From: an uncultured Clostridia bacterium
GTDB lineage: Bacteria; Bacillota; Clostridia; Christensenellales; UBA1242
Assembly (NCBI GenBank): GCA_937891595.1
Contig: CALATF010000001.1
Span: 1 to 15,697 of the forward strand
Length of the DNA: 15,697 nucleotides
Reading direction: 5' to 3'
A model generated the notes under the pieces. It was not told the origin of the DNA. It searched no databases and saw only the letters and a program-made list of their open reading frames with translations. Position numbers and translations under genes: made by a program. Below are positions 1 through 7,725 of the stretch, one piece after another (position 1 is the stretch's first letter; each line of letters opens with the position of its first letter).

Positions 1-1307
1 CTAGATATTTTTGTGAATTGTTAGGTTGGAATATTGCTGGTGCAGAATGTATGACTATTGCAGGAACATTACTTGTATGTTCATTTGTTTTAAATTCTTT
101 AGCACCTAAAATTTCAGGTAAATTTCAAGTATCTACAACAGTAATTAAATTGATACCTTTATTAATAATGGTTTTAGTTGGAACAATTTATGGTCTTGCT
201 ACAGGAATAACAGTTGAAAACTTTACACAAGCAGCTTCAACTGCTGTAAGTGGTGGCGGTGGACTATTTAAAGCTATTGTTGCTACTGCTTTTGCATATG
301 AAGGTTGGATTATTGCTACTTCAATTAATTCAGAAATTAAAGATTCTAAAAAGAATTTACCAAAAGCATTATTATATGGTTCTATTGTAATTGTTGCTAT
401 TTATGTTTTGTATTTTGTTGGTGTTGCAGGTGCTGCTAGCACAACATCTTTAATTACAGATGGTGTTAAAGTTGCATTTATGAATATATTTGGAAATATC
501 GGTGGAACAATTTTAACAGTGTTTGTTATGGTTTCTTGTTTAGGCACATTAAATGGTTTAACAATGGGTTCAACAAGAGCTTTATATGGTATTGCAACTA
601 GAGATTGTGGCCCTAAACCTGAAGTATTTAAGCAAGTTGATAAAAACACAGACATGCCTACAAATTCATGCTTAATAGGTTTGTTATGTTGTTCTTTATG
701 GTTATTATATTTCTTTGGTGCTAACTTAACTGAAAACTGGTTTGGTTTATTCGGTTTTGATAGCTCTGAATTACCTATTATAACTATTTATGCTTTCTAT
801 ATTCCTATTTTCATTAACTGGATGATTAAGCAAAAAGATGAAACTAAATTTAGAAGATTTGTATTACCATCAATGGCTATTACTGCTTGCGTGTTTATGA
901 TTTTCTGTGCAATAATGGGCCATGGCGTATTCCCATGCCAACAATCACTTGAAGAAACTGGTAAATTTTCATTCCCAGTATTGTTCTATTTAATAGTGTT
1001 TGCTGTTATTATGTTATTAGGATTACTTTTAAATATTAAAAAGAAAAAAGTTTGTGCAACAGTTGATAGCACAACTATAATAAACGAAGAAGAAACTGAA
1101 CAAAACAACGAAATGATAGTTAATGAAGAAACTGATCAAGAAAAAGATATTCAAAATGAAGAAGAATTAGAAGAAACTGATAAAACTGATGAAGTTACAG
1201 GAAGTGTAGAAACTGAAAGTAAAGAAGAAGATGCTAATCAAGAAAGAGAAGAAGATGTAATTGTAGATAGTTTTATAGAAGATATCAACACAGACAAAAA
1301 CAATTAA
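1..1307 (+). CDS. APC-superfamily amino acid permease, 5' end outside window
   Basis: This is the C-terminal part of an integral membrane amino acid transporter of the APC superfamily. The frame is open to the window edge (first full codon at position 3), so the TTG at 18 is not a real start. About nine hydrophobic segments are visible. The stretch around 290-350, with AFAYEGWIIATSINSEIKD followed by KKNLPKAL, is typical of the LAT/YfnA-type branch, and STRALYG near 575 is also family-like. A 12-segment permease missing roughly its first three helices fits. After the last helix and a KKKK stop-transfer (about 1039-1050) comes an unusual tail of about 85 residues rich in Glu, Asp, Thr and Asn, probably cytoplasmic. 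Substrate cannot be read from the sequence. The gene ends just before a strong terminator. Family is sure; substrate is unknown. Confidence 0.88.
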   Translation, partial: RYFCELLGWNIAGAECMTIAGTLLVCSFVLNSLAPKISGKFQVSTTVIKLIPLLIMVLVGTIYGLATGITVENFTQAASTAVSGGGGLFKAIVATAFAYEGWIIATSINSEIKDSKKNLPKALLYGSIVIVAIYVLYFVGVAGAASTTSLITDGVKVAFMNIFGNIGGTILTVFVMVSCLGTLNGLTMGSTRALYGIATRDCGPKPEVFKQVDKNTDMPTNSCLIGLLCCSLWLLYFFGANLTENWFGLFGFDSSELPIITIYAFYIPIFINWMIKQKDETKFRRFVLPSMAITACVFMIFCAIMGHGVFPCQQSLEETGKFSFPVLFYLIVFAVIMLLGLLLNIKKKKVCATVDSTTIINEEETEQNNEMIVNEETDQEKDIQNEEELEETDKTDEVTGSVETESKEEDANQEREEDVIVDSFIEDINTDKNN

Positions 1308-1320
1308 TAAAAAAAATAAA

Positions 1321-1349
1321 GTCACCATAACAATGGTGGCTTTTATTTA
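1321..1349 (+). terminator. Intrinsic terminator of the permease gene
   Basis: An 8-bp stem, GTCACCAT / ATGGTGGC with one U-G pair and an AACA loop, is followed by TTTTATTTATTT. It lies 13 nt after the permease stop codon. Confidence 0.85.
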
Positions 1350-1353
1350 TTTA

Positions 1354-1389
1354 AAAAGAACACAAATATTAATTTATTTGTGTTCTTTT
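1354..1389 (-). terminator. Intrinsic terminator of the surface-protein gene
   Basis: A perfect 15-bp inverted repeat (1354-1368 / 1375-1389) with a 6-nt loop lies 10 nt beyond the stop of the minus-strand gene. On the minus strand the hairpin runs into a T tract. It abuts the permease terminator, so the two convergent genes are separated by tandem opposite terminators. Confidence 0.87.
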
Positions 1390-1399
1390 GGTTATTTCA

Positions 1400-4300
1400 T
1401 TAAACTTTTGGAGGGTTGTTATTAGAATTTGTATTTTGATTATTTTGTACACCCTGTGTGTTTAATGGTTGATTATTTTGAGTAGTAGAATTTTGTTCTA
1501 ATGGCTTCTGTTGATGAATTTGTTGGGCTTGTTGTTGAGTTTGTGCCTGCTGGTTTATTTGCCCTTGATTTTGTTGTATTATTTTATTATTTTGTCCATC
1601 TTGAACTTGTTGCTGAGGAACGCTATTTCCTTGGGTTTGAATAGGGCTGTTATTTTGTTGCATTTGCTGTGATTGTTGAGCTTGTTGTGAATTGTTATTT
1701 TGCAAATTTGTGTTTGGTTTAGGTTGCTGTGAGGTTTGAATTTTTACATCATTTGTTTGATTTTGATGAGGTGTATTATTGCTTTGATTATTTATAGATT
1801 TACGTTGTAATTTTTTATTTGCATTTCTAATGTGAATGTGTCTAAGAATAATAGTTAAACAAATAAATAAAGTTACTCCTGCGATTCCTAAAACAATTAA
1901 AGCAGTTTTTGATGAGCCTATAACATTGTTATATGCATTATTATTAGCAAAAGTTTTGTTAATTAAATAGTTACAAACATCGCAATAGTTGTTTTTGTCT
2001 TTATCTATGTGTTTTTCTGAATTAATCGTTTTATCGCATCCTTTGTTTATGCAAGCATGCCAGTGACTTTCATCATCGTTAGAGTAATTTACTGAGTAAC
2101 TATGCCCAAGTTTATCTATGTGAGTTTGTTTTACTAAAGTTTCTTTGCAAACAGAACAATATGATCCTTGTGTTTTGCCAAAAGTAGTACACGTTGGTTC
2201 TACTGCAGGGACAATTACTATTGTATGCCCTAAAGAAGAAACTGTGTTGGTTGTATAGCTGTCATTACAATTTAAACAAGTATGTGTTGTATAACCATTT
2301 TGTGTGCATGTAGGTAAAATTGTATTTGAGATATAGGAGTGTTGTCCTATTGTAATTGACTGACTAAATTCTGTTAGTTCTTCATTAATCTGATGATTAT
2401 AGCAAGAATTTTCATTTTTAATTGAAGCTAATGTATTAATATTATTTACATAAATACCATTAGGGAATTTGCAATTAACAATATTAAGTTTTCCTAAGCC
2501 GTCAATTAAATTGCCACTATAATCTATGCTACCTGTTTTGTTAGTAGAGCTATCAATAATATTAATAATATTTTGGTCACTATTTGTAACAAATAATCCA
2601 CTTGTTATTTCATTTGTAGCCGTTGTAGAAATTGTAAAACCATTTAAATCTATTGTAATATTAGCATCATTGTTTATTATTGTAATAGAATTTGATAATT
2701 GAATGTCCGTTAAAAGAGTAAAAGTTGCATAATTTAAATTTCCAGTAATTTGTGGAAAAGTTGAGTAATAGGAGTCATATTCTTCACTGGTGCATTTTAT
2801 TGTTAATAATTTATCACAATTAGTACAATTTGGCGGATTATTAGCATAATTCCAGTTATGAGGTAAAGGTGTTCTTACTACTGGGCAATTAGAACATTTA
2901 GTACTATCACAATATTCAAAATAATGTTCAGCAGGAATTCTAACATTACTACATTTATTACATCTTGGGTCTTCACAGTTTGTGTATTCATGCCCAGGAG
3001 CAATTCTTGTGAAGTTACATGTATTACAAATAGTGTCTTCGCAGTTGTCGTACATATGAACAGGCGGAATGTTTTCTTTTAAACATATATTACATTGATT
3101 ATCCAAACAATTATCTACAATGTGAGGAATAGGTTCGCGGATTATATAACAATTATTACAAGATGTGTCGTCACAATCATCATAAATATGTGTAGAAGGT
3201 GTTCTTGTTTTTAGACATATTTCACAGTCGACATCCTCGCAATTATCATATATATGTCCTGGCGCTGTTCTGACATTACTGCATATGTTACAATTAATAT
3301 CTTCGCAATCATCATATATATGAACAGGTTGTATGTTTGATTTTCCACATTCTATACAAATAGTAGATGAACAATCTTGAGTTTTGTGACCAGGAGCAAT
3401 TCTTACTTTATTGCAAATATTACAAGATGTGTCGTCGCAATCATTATAACTGTGTAGTAAAGCTGTTCTTTTATGACCACAAATTTCACAAATAGTGCTA
3501 TCGCAGTATAGATATTGATGTTCTAAAGCCTCGCGAGTATGGTTGCATACGTTACAATTTGTGTCATCACAGCTATCATATATATGATTAGGAGATAAAC
3601 TTATTTTGTAACAAATATTGCATACAAAATCGTTACAATCATCATAGTAGTGTTTGCATTCATTTTCACAAACAATACAGTATCCATTAGAGCCAAAAAT
3701 GTGATCTTGTAAGGTTGGTAGGCTTGTTGAGTTGTTTAAAATCCAGTCAAAAGAGTGAATGTCTTTAATATTAAATTTTTCATTTAATTCTCCCCAGGTT
3801 TTGTTGCCTAATATATCTCGATTAGTTATTATAATTTCGTCAACTTGAGATTTATTATTATTTAATAAACTAATCAAAGAATTTTCAATAGATAAATTAC
3901 TTTTTAAAAGAACTTCTGGAAGCCCAGTTGTAGAATCTGTTGTATTATAAGAAGAATCCGAAATATTACCAATTGCGGTTTGGCCCAACGGATAATAATT
4001 GTTTCTTACTATTATATTTCCACTATTTAAGCCATAAGAAAAATTAGGATTAATTTTACCAAATGCGTAACCTATTGTTTTTGAATTTGTATCTAAGTCT
4101 ATGATATTTCCGTAATAGTAGTTGTTTATTGCGTCATCATTTAAGTAACCAGCAATACCACCTATAAAATATCCTGCATCTGGCTTATTTGAAGTTGGAG
4201 TACGTGAATTGCCTTTTACTTGTATTGTGCTAGTTGAATAGCTGTTTAATATGCAATCTGGTAGATCACCTTCAACAACTGCAGCTCCTACAATTCCACC

Positions 4301-5011
4301 AATGCAAGCACTTCCTGGTTGGTTAACTGTTGAATAAATATCAACTTCTGATGCGCTATTAATTATTACACTATGCTTGGATGATCCTATTATTCCTCCT
4401 AAATACACATTATAATTTGAACTGGAAGATGTATTGTTGTTTGTTATGCTTCCTATTACTTTGCAATTATAAATAATAGAATTATTTATAATTCCTGCCA
4501 AAAGACCTACGTATTGATTGTATTGATGATTTTGGCTAATATTACCCTGTATTGTAAGGTTTTTTATAATACCGTTATTAACATTTCCAAAGAGCCCTGC
4601 GGCATTACTATTAATAAATATACTTAGATTTGTAATTGAATACCCATTTCCATTAAATATGCCTGAATATGAATAATTTTGTCCTATAGGATTAAATGAA
4701 ACTCCATATGCATCAATATTGTTTACTAGTGTGGCATTCAAGTTGTTGTTATTACTGGTTACCATTTTAGAAAATTTCATTAAATTTCCGGCATTTGCTA
4801 TTTCGTAACAATCGTCATTATCGTTATAATAAGGTGTTTCATAATGAGAGCTATTATAATTACATATGCCGTTTATGTAAGATCCGCCACAAATTGTACA
4901 ATCATTTGAAGAAGCTTGCGCTTTTGTTACATTTATGCCTAGAAATGTTGAAAAAAGTATAGTTAGAGTAAAACAAAGAAGACTTATAAAATTTAATTTA
5001 TTTTTTTTCAT
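1400..5011 (-). CDS. Large membrane-anchored surface protein with GLUG, Cys3-His repeats and Q/N-rich tail
   Basis: This is a 1203-residue secreted, membrane-anchored protein of unknown function. The start at 5011 is chosen because AAGGGAG (5017-5023) sits 5 nt before it; the ATG at 5026 lies upstream of that site. A signal peptide (residues 1 to about 33, ending TKAQA) is followed by a GLUG region (about 133-305) with five G-L/G-x-x-G units such as GGIIG, GGIVG and GGIAG. Next come 12-13 tandem 22-residue units (about 443-732) with pattern H-x4-C-x4-C-x2-C-x8-H. Then there is a beta-helix-like stretch (ITIDLNGFTI) and further C-x2-C segments (LPTCTQNGYTTHTCLNC type) known from other Bacillota surface proteins. 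One transmembrane helix (about 1037-1058) is followed by basic residues and a tail of about 145 residues made largely of Gln and Asn. There is no LPxTG motif. A metal-binding or disulfide-stabilised stalk is only a guess. Confidence 0.85.
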   Translation of the reverse strand: MKKNKLNFISLLCFTLTILFSTFLGINVTKAQASSNDCTICGGSYINGICNYNSSHYETPYYNDNDDCYEIANAGNLMKFSKMVTSNNNNLNATLVNNIDAYGVSFNPIGQNYSYSGIFNGNGYSITNLSIFINSNAAGLFGNVNNGIIKNLTIQGNISQNHQYNQYVGLLAGIINNSIIYNCKVIGSITNNNTSSSSNYNVYLGGIIGSSKHSVIINSASEVDIYSTVNQPGSACIGGIVGAAVVEGDLPDCILNSYSTSTIQVKGNSRTPTSNKPDAGYFIGGIAGYLNDDAINNYYYGNIIDLDTNSKTIGYAFGKINPNFSYGLNSGNIIVRNNYYPLGQTAIGNISDSSYNTTDSTTGLPEVLLKSNLSIENSLISLLNNNKSQVDEIIITNRDILGNKTWGELNEKFNIKDIHSFDWILNNSTSLPTLQDHIFGSNGYCIVCENECKHYYDDCNDFVCNICYKISLSPNHIYDSCDDTNCNVCNHTREALEHQYLYCDSTICEICGHKRTALLHSYNDCDDTSCNICNKVRIAPGHKTQDCSSTICIECGKSNIQPVHIYDDCEDINCNICSNVRTAPGHIYDNCEDVDCEICLKTRTPSTHIYDDCDDTSCNNCYIIREPIPHIVDNCLDNQCNICLKENIPPVHMYDNCEDTICNTCNFTRIAPGHEYTNCEDPRCNKCSNVRIPAEHYFEYCDSTKCSNCPVVRTPLPHNWNYANNPPNCTNCDKLLTIKCTSEEYDSYYSTFPQITGNLNYATFTLLTDIQLSNSITIINNDANITIDLNGFTISTTATNEITSGLFVTNSDQNIINIIDSSTNKTGSIDYSGNLIDGLGKLNIVNCKFPNGIYVNNINTLASIKNENSCYNHQINEELTEFSQSITIGQHSYISNTILPTCTQNGYTTHTCLNCNDSYTTNTVSSLGHTIVIVPAVEPTCTTFGKTQGSYCSVCKETLVKQTHIDKLGHSYSVNYSNDDESHWHACINKGCDKTINSEKHIDKDKNNYCDVCNYLINKTFANNNAYNNVIGSSKTALIVLGIAGVTLFICLTIILRHIHIRNANKKLQRKSINNQSNNTPHQNQTNDVKIQTSQQPKPNTNLQNNNSQQAQQSQQMQQNNSPIQTQGNSVPQQQVQDGQNNKIIQQNQGQINQQAQTQQQAQQIHQQKPLEQNSTTQNNQPLNTQGVQNNQNTNSNNNPPKV
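2815..3685 (-). repeat. Array of diverged 66-bp repeats encoding Cys3-His units
   Basis: About 12-13 in-frame units of 22 codons are each close to the form HIYDDCEDINCNIC followed by a short Arg-containing linker and the next His. The protein pattern is well kept while the DNA is diverged, so the array is old and under protein-level selection rather than freshly amplified. The last unit (HNWNYANNPPNCTNC) is degenerate and closes the array. Confidence 0.85.
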
Positions 5012-5071
5012 AATTACTCCCTTCATTTGTAGGTTGTTTCTTTTTAAGAGATTTATAAATATAGATATATA

Positions 5072-5100
5072 ATTATAGTATATATAATAATAACAGTAAA
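5072..5100 (-). promoter_or_regulatory. Probable sigma-A promoter of the surface-protein gene
   Basis: On the minus strand TTTACT (5095-5100) and TATAAT (5072-5077) are separated by 17 nt, about 60 nt before the start codon at 5011. The region is very AT-rich, so chance matches are possible, but the -10 is perfect and the spacing ideal. Confidence 0.6.
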
Positions 5101-5204
5101 ATAAATTTAATAATTATTTAATGTGTTCAGTTTTATATTTTTAAATTATTTGCAAAATTTAAAAAGAAATAATAAGCTTTATATATAAAAGGAAGAAAAA
5201 TTTT

Positions 5205-5741
5205 ATGAAATATTTAGTTTTTTCAGACATACATGGTTCAAAATATTACGCTAATAAACTTTTAGAAATTGTAAAAATTGAAAATCCAGATAAAGTTATT
5301 TTATTAGGAGATTTATATTATCATGGCCCAAGAAATTGTTTGCCAAAAGATTATGATCCTATGGAAGTGTGTAAAATATTAAATGGTTTAAAAGATAAAA
5401 TCTTGTGTTGTAAAGGTAATTGTGATGCTGAAGTAGATGAAATGATTTCTAACTTTAAGTTTTATAAAAATATAAATAAAAATATTTACGGTAAAAAGGT
5501 ATTATTTACACACGGGCATAAGATAAATATTGATAATTTACCTAAAAATAAAGATGTTGTTATTTATGGTCATTTTCATACCGGATTTATTAAACAAAAA
5601 GGGAAGGTTTTGTGTATAAATGCGGGTTCACTTTCTTTACCTAAAGATAATACAAAAAATAGTTATTTATTAATAGAAAACAATATGATTATTTTAAAAG
5701 ATTTGCAGAATTATTCAATAGATAAAATTTGTTTGAATTAA
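5205..5741 (+). CDS. yfcE: YfcE/MJ0936-type metallophosphoesterase
   Basis: This 178-residue cytosolic phosphodiesterase belongs to the calcineurin-like superfamily, matching the usual size of the YfcE group (E. coli YfcE is 184). All metal-ligand motifs are present: D8-x-H10 in SDIHG, G-D36, G-N72-C-D, H103 in THGH, and H123-x-H125 in GHFHTG. Two divalent metals, usually manganese, are expected. YfcE enzymes hydrolyse model phosphodiesters in vitro and the natural substrate is not settled. GGAAG lies about 9 nt before the ATG. The gene is divergent from the surface protein and followed by its own terminator, so it is probably a single-gene transcript. No promoter could be assigned with confidence. 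The neighbours say nothing about its role. Confidence 0.9.
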   Translation: MKYLVFSDIHGSKYYANKLLEIVKIENPDKVILLGDLYYHGPRNCLPKDYDPMEVCKILNGLKDKILCCKGNCDAEVDEMISNFKFYKNINKNIYGKKVLFTHGHKINIDNLPKNKDVVIYGHFHTGFIKQKGKVLCINAGSLSLPKDNTKNSYLLIENNMIILKDLQNYSIDKICLN

Positions 5742-5773
5742 TACTTCTAGTTATTGTTAAGCCTTAAAATAAG

Positions 5774-5806
5774 AAATTGACAAGTTTAATGTGTCAATTT
5801 TTTTAT
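5774..5806 (+). terminator. Intrinsic terminator after the phosphoesterase gene
   Basis: A 9-bp perfect stem, AAATTGACA / TGTCAATTT, with a 9-nt loop is followed by TTTTATT, about 30 nt past the stop codon. Confidence 0.8.
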
Positions 5807-5852
5807 TAAAACTATTATTATTTAAATAAAAAAGTAAATAATTAACTTTTTG

Positions 5853-5918
5853 TTAGTAAACTGAATAGTATGTTTTAGAACATATTTTAATTTAATTAGT
5901 AAACTTTAATATGTTTTA
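5853..5918 (+). promoter_or_regulatory. Duplicated element and palindrome upstream of the small Cys-rich gene
   Basis: Two copies of a sequence near TTAGTAAACT-n(3-5)-ATA(GT)ATGTTTTA lie at 5853-5877 and 5896-5918, 43 bp apart. The first copy runs into an imperfect palindrome at 5867-5886 (AGTATGTT-TTAG-AACATATT). CATATTTTA (5881-5889) also fits the CATANNNTA form of sporulation sigma E/K -10 elements, but AT richness makes that weak. A role as promoter or operator is inferred from position only. Confidence 0.4.
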
Positions 5919-5942
5919 AATTATAAGGAGAAATGTGGCTTT

Positions 5943-6272
5943 ATGCATATGTATTCATCAAACAATAATTGTTATAAAGAAAATTACGAACAAGAAAAAG
6001 AACAAATGACAGTTCAAGGATATTTTAAATGTTGTTATTACCCAAATACTTGGTGTGAAGATAACAAAAAAGAAGAAAAAGATTGCGATAACTATTATGA
6101 CAAACAACAAGAACATAATAAAGGTTGCAAATGCCAACAAAATACTTGTTTTGAAAAGCAAGAAAATAAATGCCAAAAACAACATGAATGTAATTGTCAT
6201 GAAAATGGTAATAGACCCTGCTTAAAACAAAACAGAAATTGTTGCTTCTTTTGTAATAGAAGATTTTTTTAA
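5943..6272 (+). CDS. Small cysteine-rich protein, family not recognised
   Basis: This 109-residue hydrophilic protein has 15 cysteines (about 14%) and many Gln, Asn, Lys and Glu residues. I do not recognise a family. Cysteines come as KCC, GCKC, ECNC, NCC and FC spread along the chain, with an aromatic segment (VQGYFKCCYYPNTWC, about residues 24-38) and a basic aromatic end (RNCCFFCNRRFF). There is no signal peptide or membrane helix, so it should be cytosolic or part of an intracellular structure. AAGGAG at 5925-5930 lies 12 nt before the chosen ATG, a rather long spacing; the ATG at 5949 is also possible but further away. The gene has its own upstream element and terminator. Cysteine-rich spore-coat-like or metal-binding roles are possible, but nothing in the window proves either. 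The opposite-strand frame is an artefact of AT-rich codons. Confidence 0.65.
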   Translation: MHMYSSNNNCYKENYEQEKEQMTVQGYFKCCYYPNTWCEDNKKEEKDCDNYYDKQQEHNKGCKCQQNTCFEKQENKCQKQHECNCHENGNRPCLKQNRNCCFFCNRRFF

Positions 6273-6282
6273 GTTTTAAATT

Positions 6283-6308
6283 TTTGGTAGTCTTAAAAAG
6301 CTACCAAA
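6283..6308 (+). other. Stem-loop after the small Cys-rich gene
   Basis: TTTGGTAG and CTACCAAA form a perfect 8-bp stem with a 12-nt... loop region (6291-6300, 10 nt) just after the stop codon. It has no following T tract, so it is more likely a 3' stabilising hairpin than the terminator itself; a second hairpin follows at 6327. Confidence 0.5.
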
Positions 6309-6326
6309 TACATAAATTGTTTGATG

Positions 6327-6360
6327 AAAATGCAAAAGTCATATTTGCATTTTTTATTTT
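6327..6360 (+). terminator. Intrinsic terminator of the small Cys-rich gene
   Basis: A 10-bp perfect stem, AAAATGCAAA / TTTGCATTTT, with a 7-nt loop runs into TTTTATTTT. It separates the Cys-rich gene from the argG promoter. Confidence 0.8.
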
Positions 6361-6416
6361 TAAAAAGATTTAAAATCGTTTATTTTACTGGTTTTTAAGT
6401 AAGATTACTAAATAAC

Positions 6417-6446
6417 TTGACTTGATTAATCTTAAATTATTATAAT
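6417..6446 (+). promoter_or_regulatory. Sigma-A promoter of argGH
   Basis: TTGACT (6417-6422) and a perfect TATAAT (6441-6446) are spaced 18 nt apart, 34 nt before the argG start. I could not identify a convincing ArgR box or T-box leader; the leader is too short for a T-box. Confidence 0.75.
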
Positions 6447-6480
6447 CGAATTATATTTACTAATAAATGGAGATTAATTT

Positions 6481-7713
6481 ATGAAAGATAAAGAAATTAA
6501 AAAAATTGTATTAGCTTATTCTGGTGGGCTAGATACATCAATTATTATTCCTTGGTTAAAGGAAAACTATAATAATCCAGAAATTATTGCTGTTTCAGGT
6601 GACGTTGGACAAGGGACTGAACTTGACGGACTTGAAGAAAAAGCAATTAAAACAGGAGCAAGTAAATTATATGTTCTTGATTTAAAAGAAGAATTTATAA
6701 CAGACTATGTTTACCCAACTCTTAAAGCTGGCGCTAAATATGAAGGCGAATATCTTTTAGGTACAGCATTTGCTCGTCCTCTTATTGCTAAAAGATTAAC
6801 AGAAATTGCTCTTAAAGAAGGAGCAGATGCAATTTGCCATGGTTGCACAGGAAAAGGAAATGACCAAGTTCGTTTTGAACTTGCTATTATGGCGGTAGCT
6901 CCTGAAATGAAGATTATAGCACCTTGGAGAGTTTGGGATATTAAATCTCGTGACGAAGAAATTGATTATGCAGAAGCTCATAACATTCCACTAAAGATAA
7001 GCAGAGAAACTAATTATTCAAAAGATAAAAATTTATGGCATCTTTCACACGAAGGTCTTGACCTTGAAGACCCTGCAAATGAACCTACTTATGAAAAAGA
7101 AGGCTTTTTAGAAATGGGTGTTAGCCCTCTTAAAGCACCAGATAAACCAACTTATATAACAATAAGTTTTGAAAAAGGTGTGCCAGTCGCTTTAAATGGC
7201 AAAAAACTTAATGGAACACAAATGGTTGAAGCTCTTAACAAAGTTGGTGGCGAAAATGGTATAGGTCTTGCTGACATTGTAGAAAATCGTTTAGTAGGCA
7301 TGAAATCTCGTGGCTTATATGAAACACCAGGTGGAACAATTCTTTACAAAGCTCATGAACTTTTAGAAACACTTTGTTTAGATAGAGACACTCAACATTA
7401 CAAACGTTTAATTTCAGAACAATTTGGTGAACTTGTTTACTTTGGTAAATGGGATACTCCTTTAAGAGAAGCATTGTCTGCTTTTGTAGACAAAACTCAA
7501 GAAAATGTTACTGGTGAAGTAAAACTTAAATTATATAAAGGCAACATTATTCCTGCTGGAATTACTTCACCTTATTCTTTATATAGTGAAGAAATAGCAA
7601 CGTTTAACGCAGATGAAGTTTATAACCAAAAAGATAGCGAAGGTTTTATTTCTTTATTTGGTTTACCTATTAAAGTTAAAGCTATGCTTGATAAATCTAG
7701 AAAAAATAAATAG
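6481..7713 (+). CDS. argG: Argininosuccinate synthase
   Basis: This enzyme joins citrulline and aspartate, using ATP, to form argininosuccinate in the cytosol; it is the penultimate step of arginine synthesis. The 410-residue length is normal. The N-terminal nucleotide-binding loop AYSGGLDTS (12-20) is intact, followed by SGDVGQG near 39-45 and HGCTGKGNDQVRFE (about 120-133), both family signatures. APWR and the SRETNYSKDKNLWHLSHEG segment (about 174-193) are also conserved. TGGAGA lies about 7 nt before the ATG. argH starts 12 nt after the stop with its own weak SD (GGGAAAAAG), so the two are cotranscribed from the promoter at 6417. No damage or unusual residue was seen. Confidence 0.97.
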   Translation: MKDKEIKKIVLAYSGGLDTSIIIPWLKENYNNPEIIAVSGDVGQGTELDGLEEKAIKTGASKLYVLDLKEEFITDYVYPTLKAGAKYEGEYLLGTAFARPLIAKRLTEIALKEGADAICHGCTGKGNDQVRFELAIMAVAPEMKIIAPWRVWDIKSRDEEIDYAEAHNIPLKISRETNYSKDKNLWHLSHEGLDLEDPANEPTYEKEGFLEMGVSPLKAPDKPTYITISFEKGVPVALNGKKLNGTQMVEALNKVGGENGIGLADIVENRLVGMKSRGLYETPGGTILYKAHELLETLCLDRDTQHYKRLISEQFGELVYFGKWDTPLREALSAFVDKTQENVTGEVKLKLYKGNIIPAGITSPYSLYSEEIATFNADEVYNQKDSEGFISLFGLPIKVKAMLDKSRKNK

Positions 7714-7725
7714 GGAAAAAGAAAA

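Noticed and set aside
2815..3685. Regular 66-bp spacing resembling a CRISPR array
   Set aside because: The units are in frame, encode a clear Cys-His pattern and are diverged along their whole length with no conserved repeat plus unique spacer structure.
5933..5968. Eleven-codon frame (MWLYAYVFIKQ) directly after AAGGAG
   Set aside because: The SD is only 2 nt from this ATG and the frame stops at once; the ATG at 5943 opens the 109-residue frame. A leader-peptide role cannot be excluded but there is no attenuator structure.
5958..6200. Minus-strand hydrophobic frame opposite the Cys-rich gene
   Set aside because: It is the antisense of AAA/GAA-rich codons, giving Phe-rich sequence; no SD or start context.
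6361..6480. ArgR box or T-box leader upstream of argG
   Set aside because: No convincing ARG-box palindrome was found and the transcript leader is only about 30 nt, too short for a T-box.
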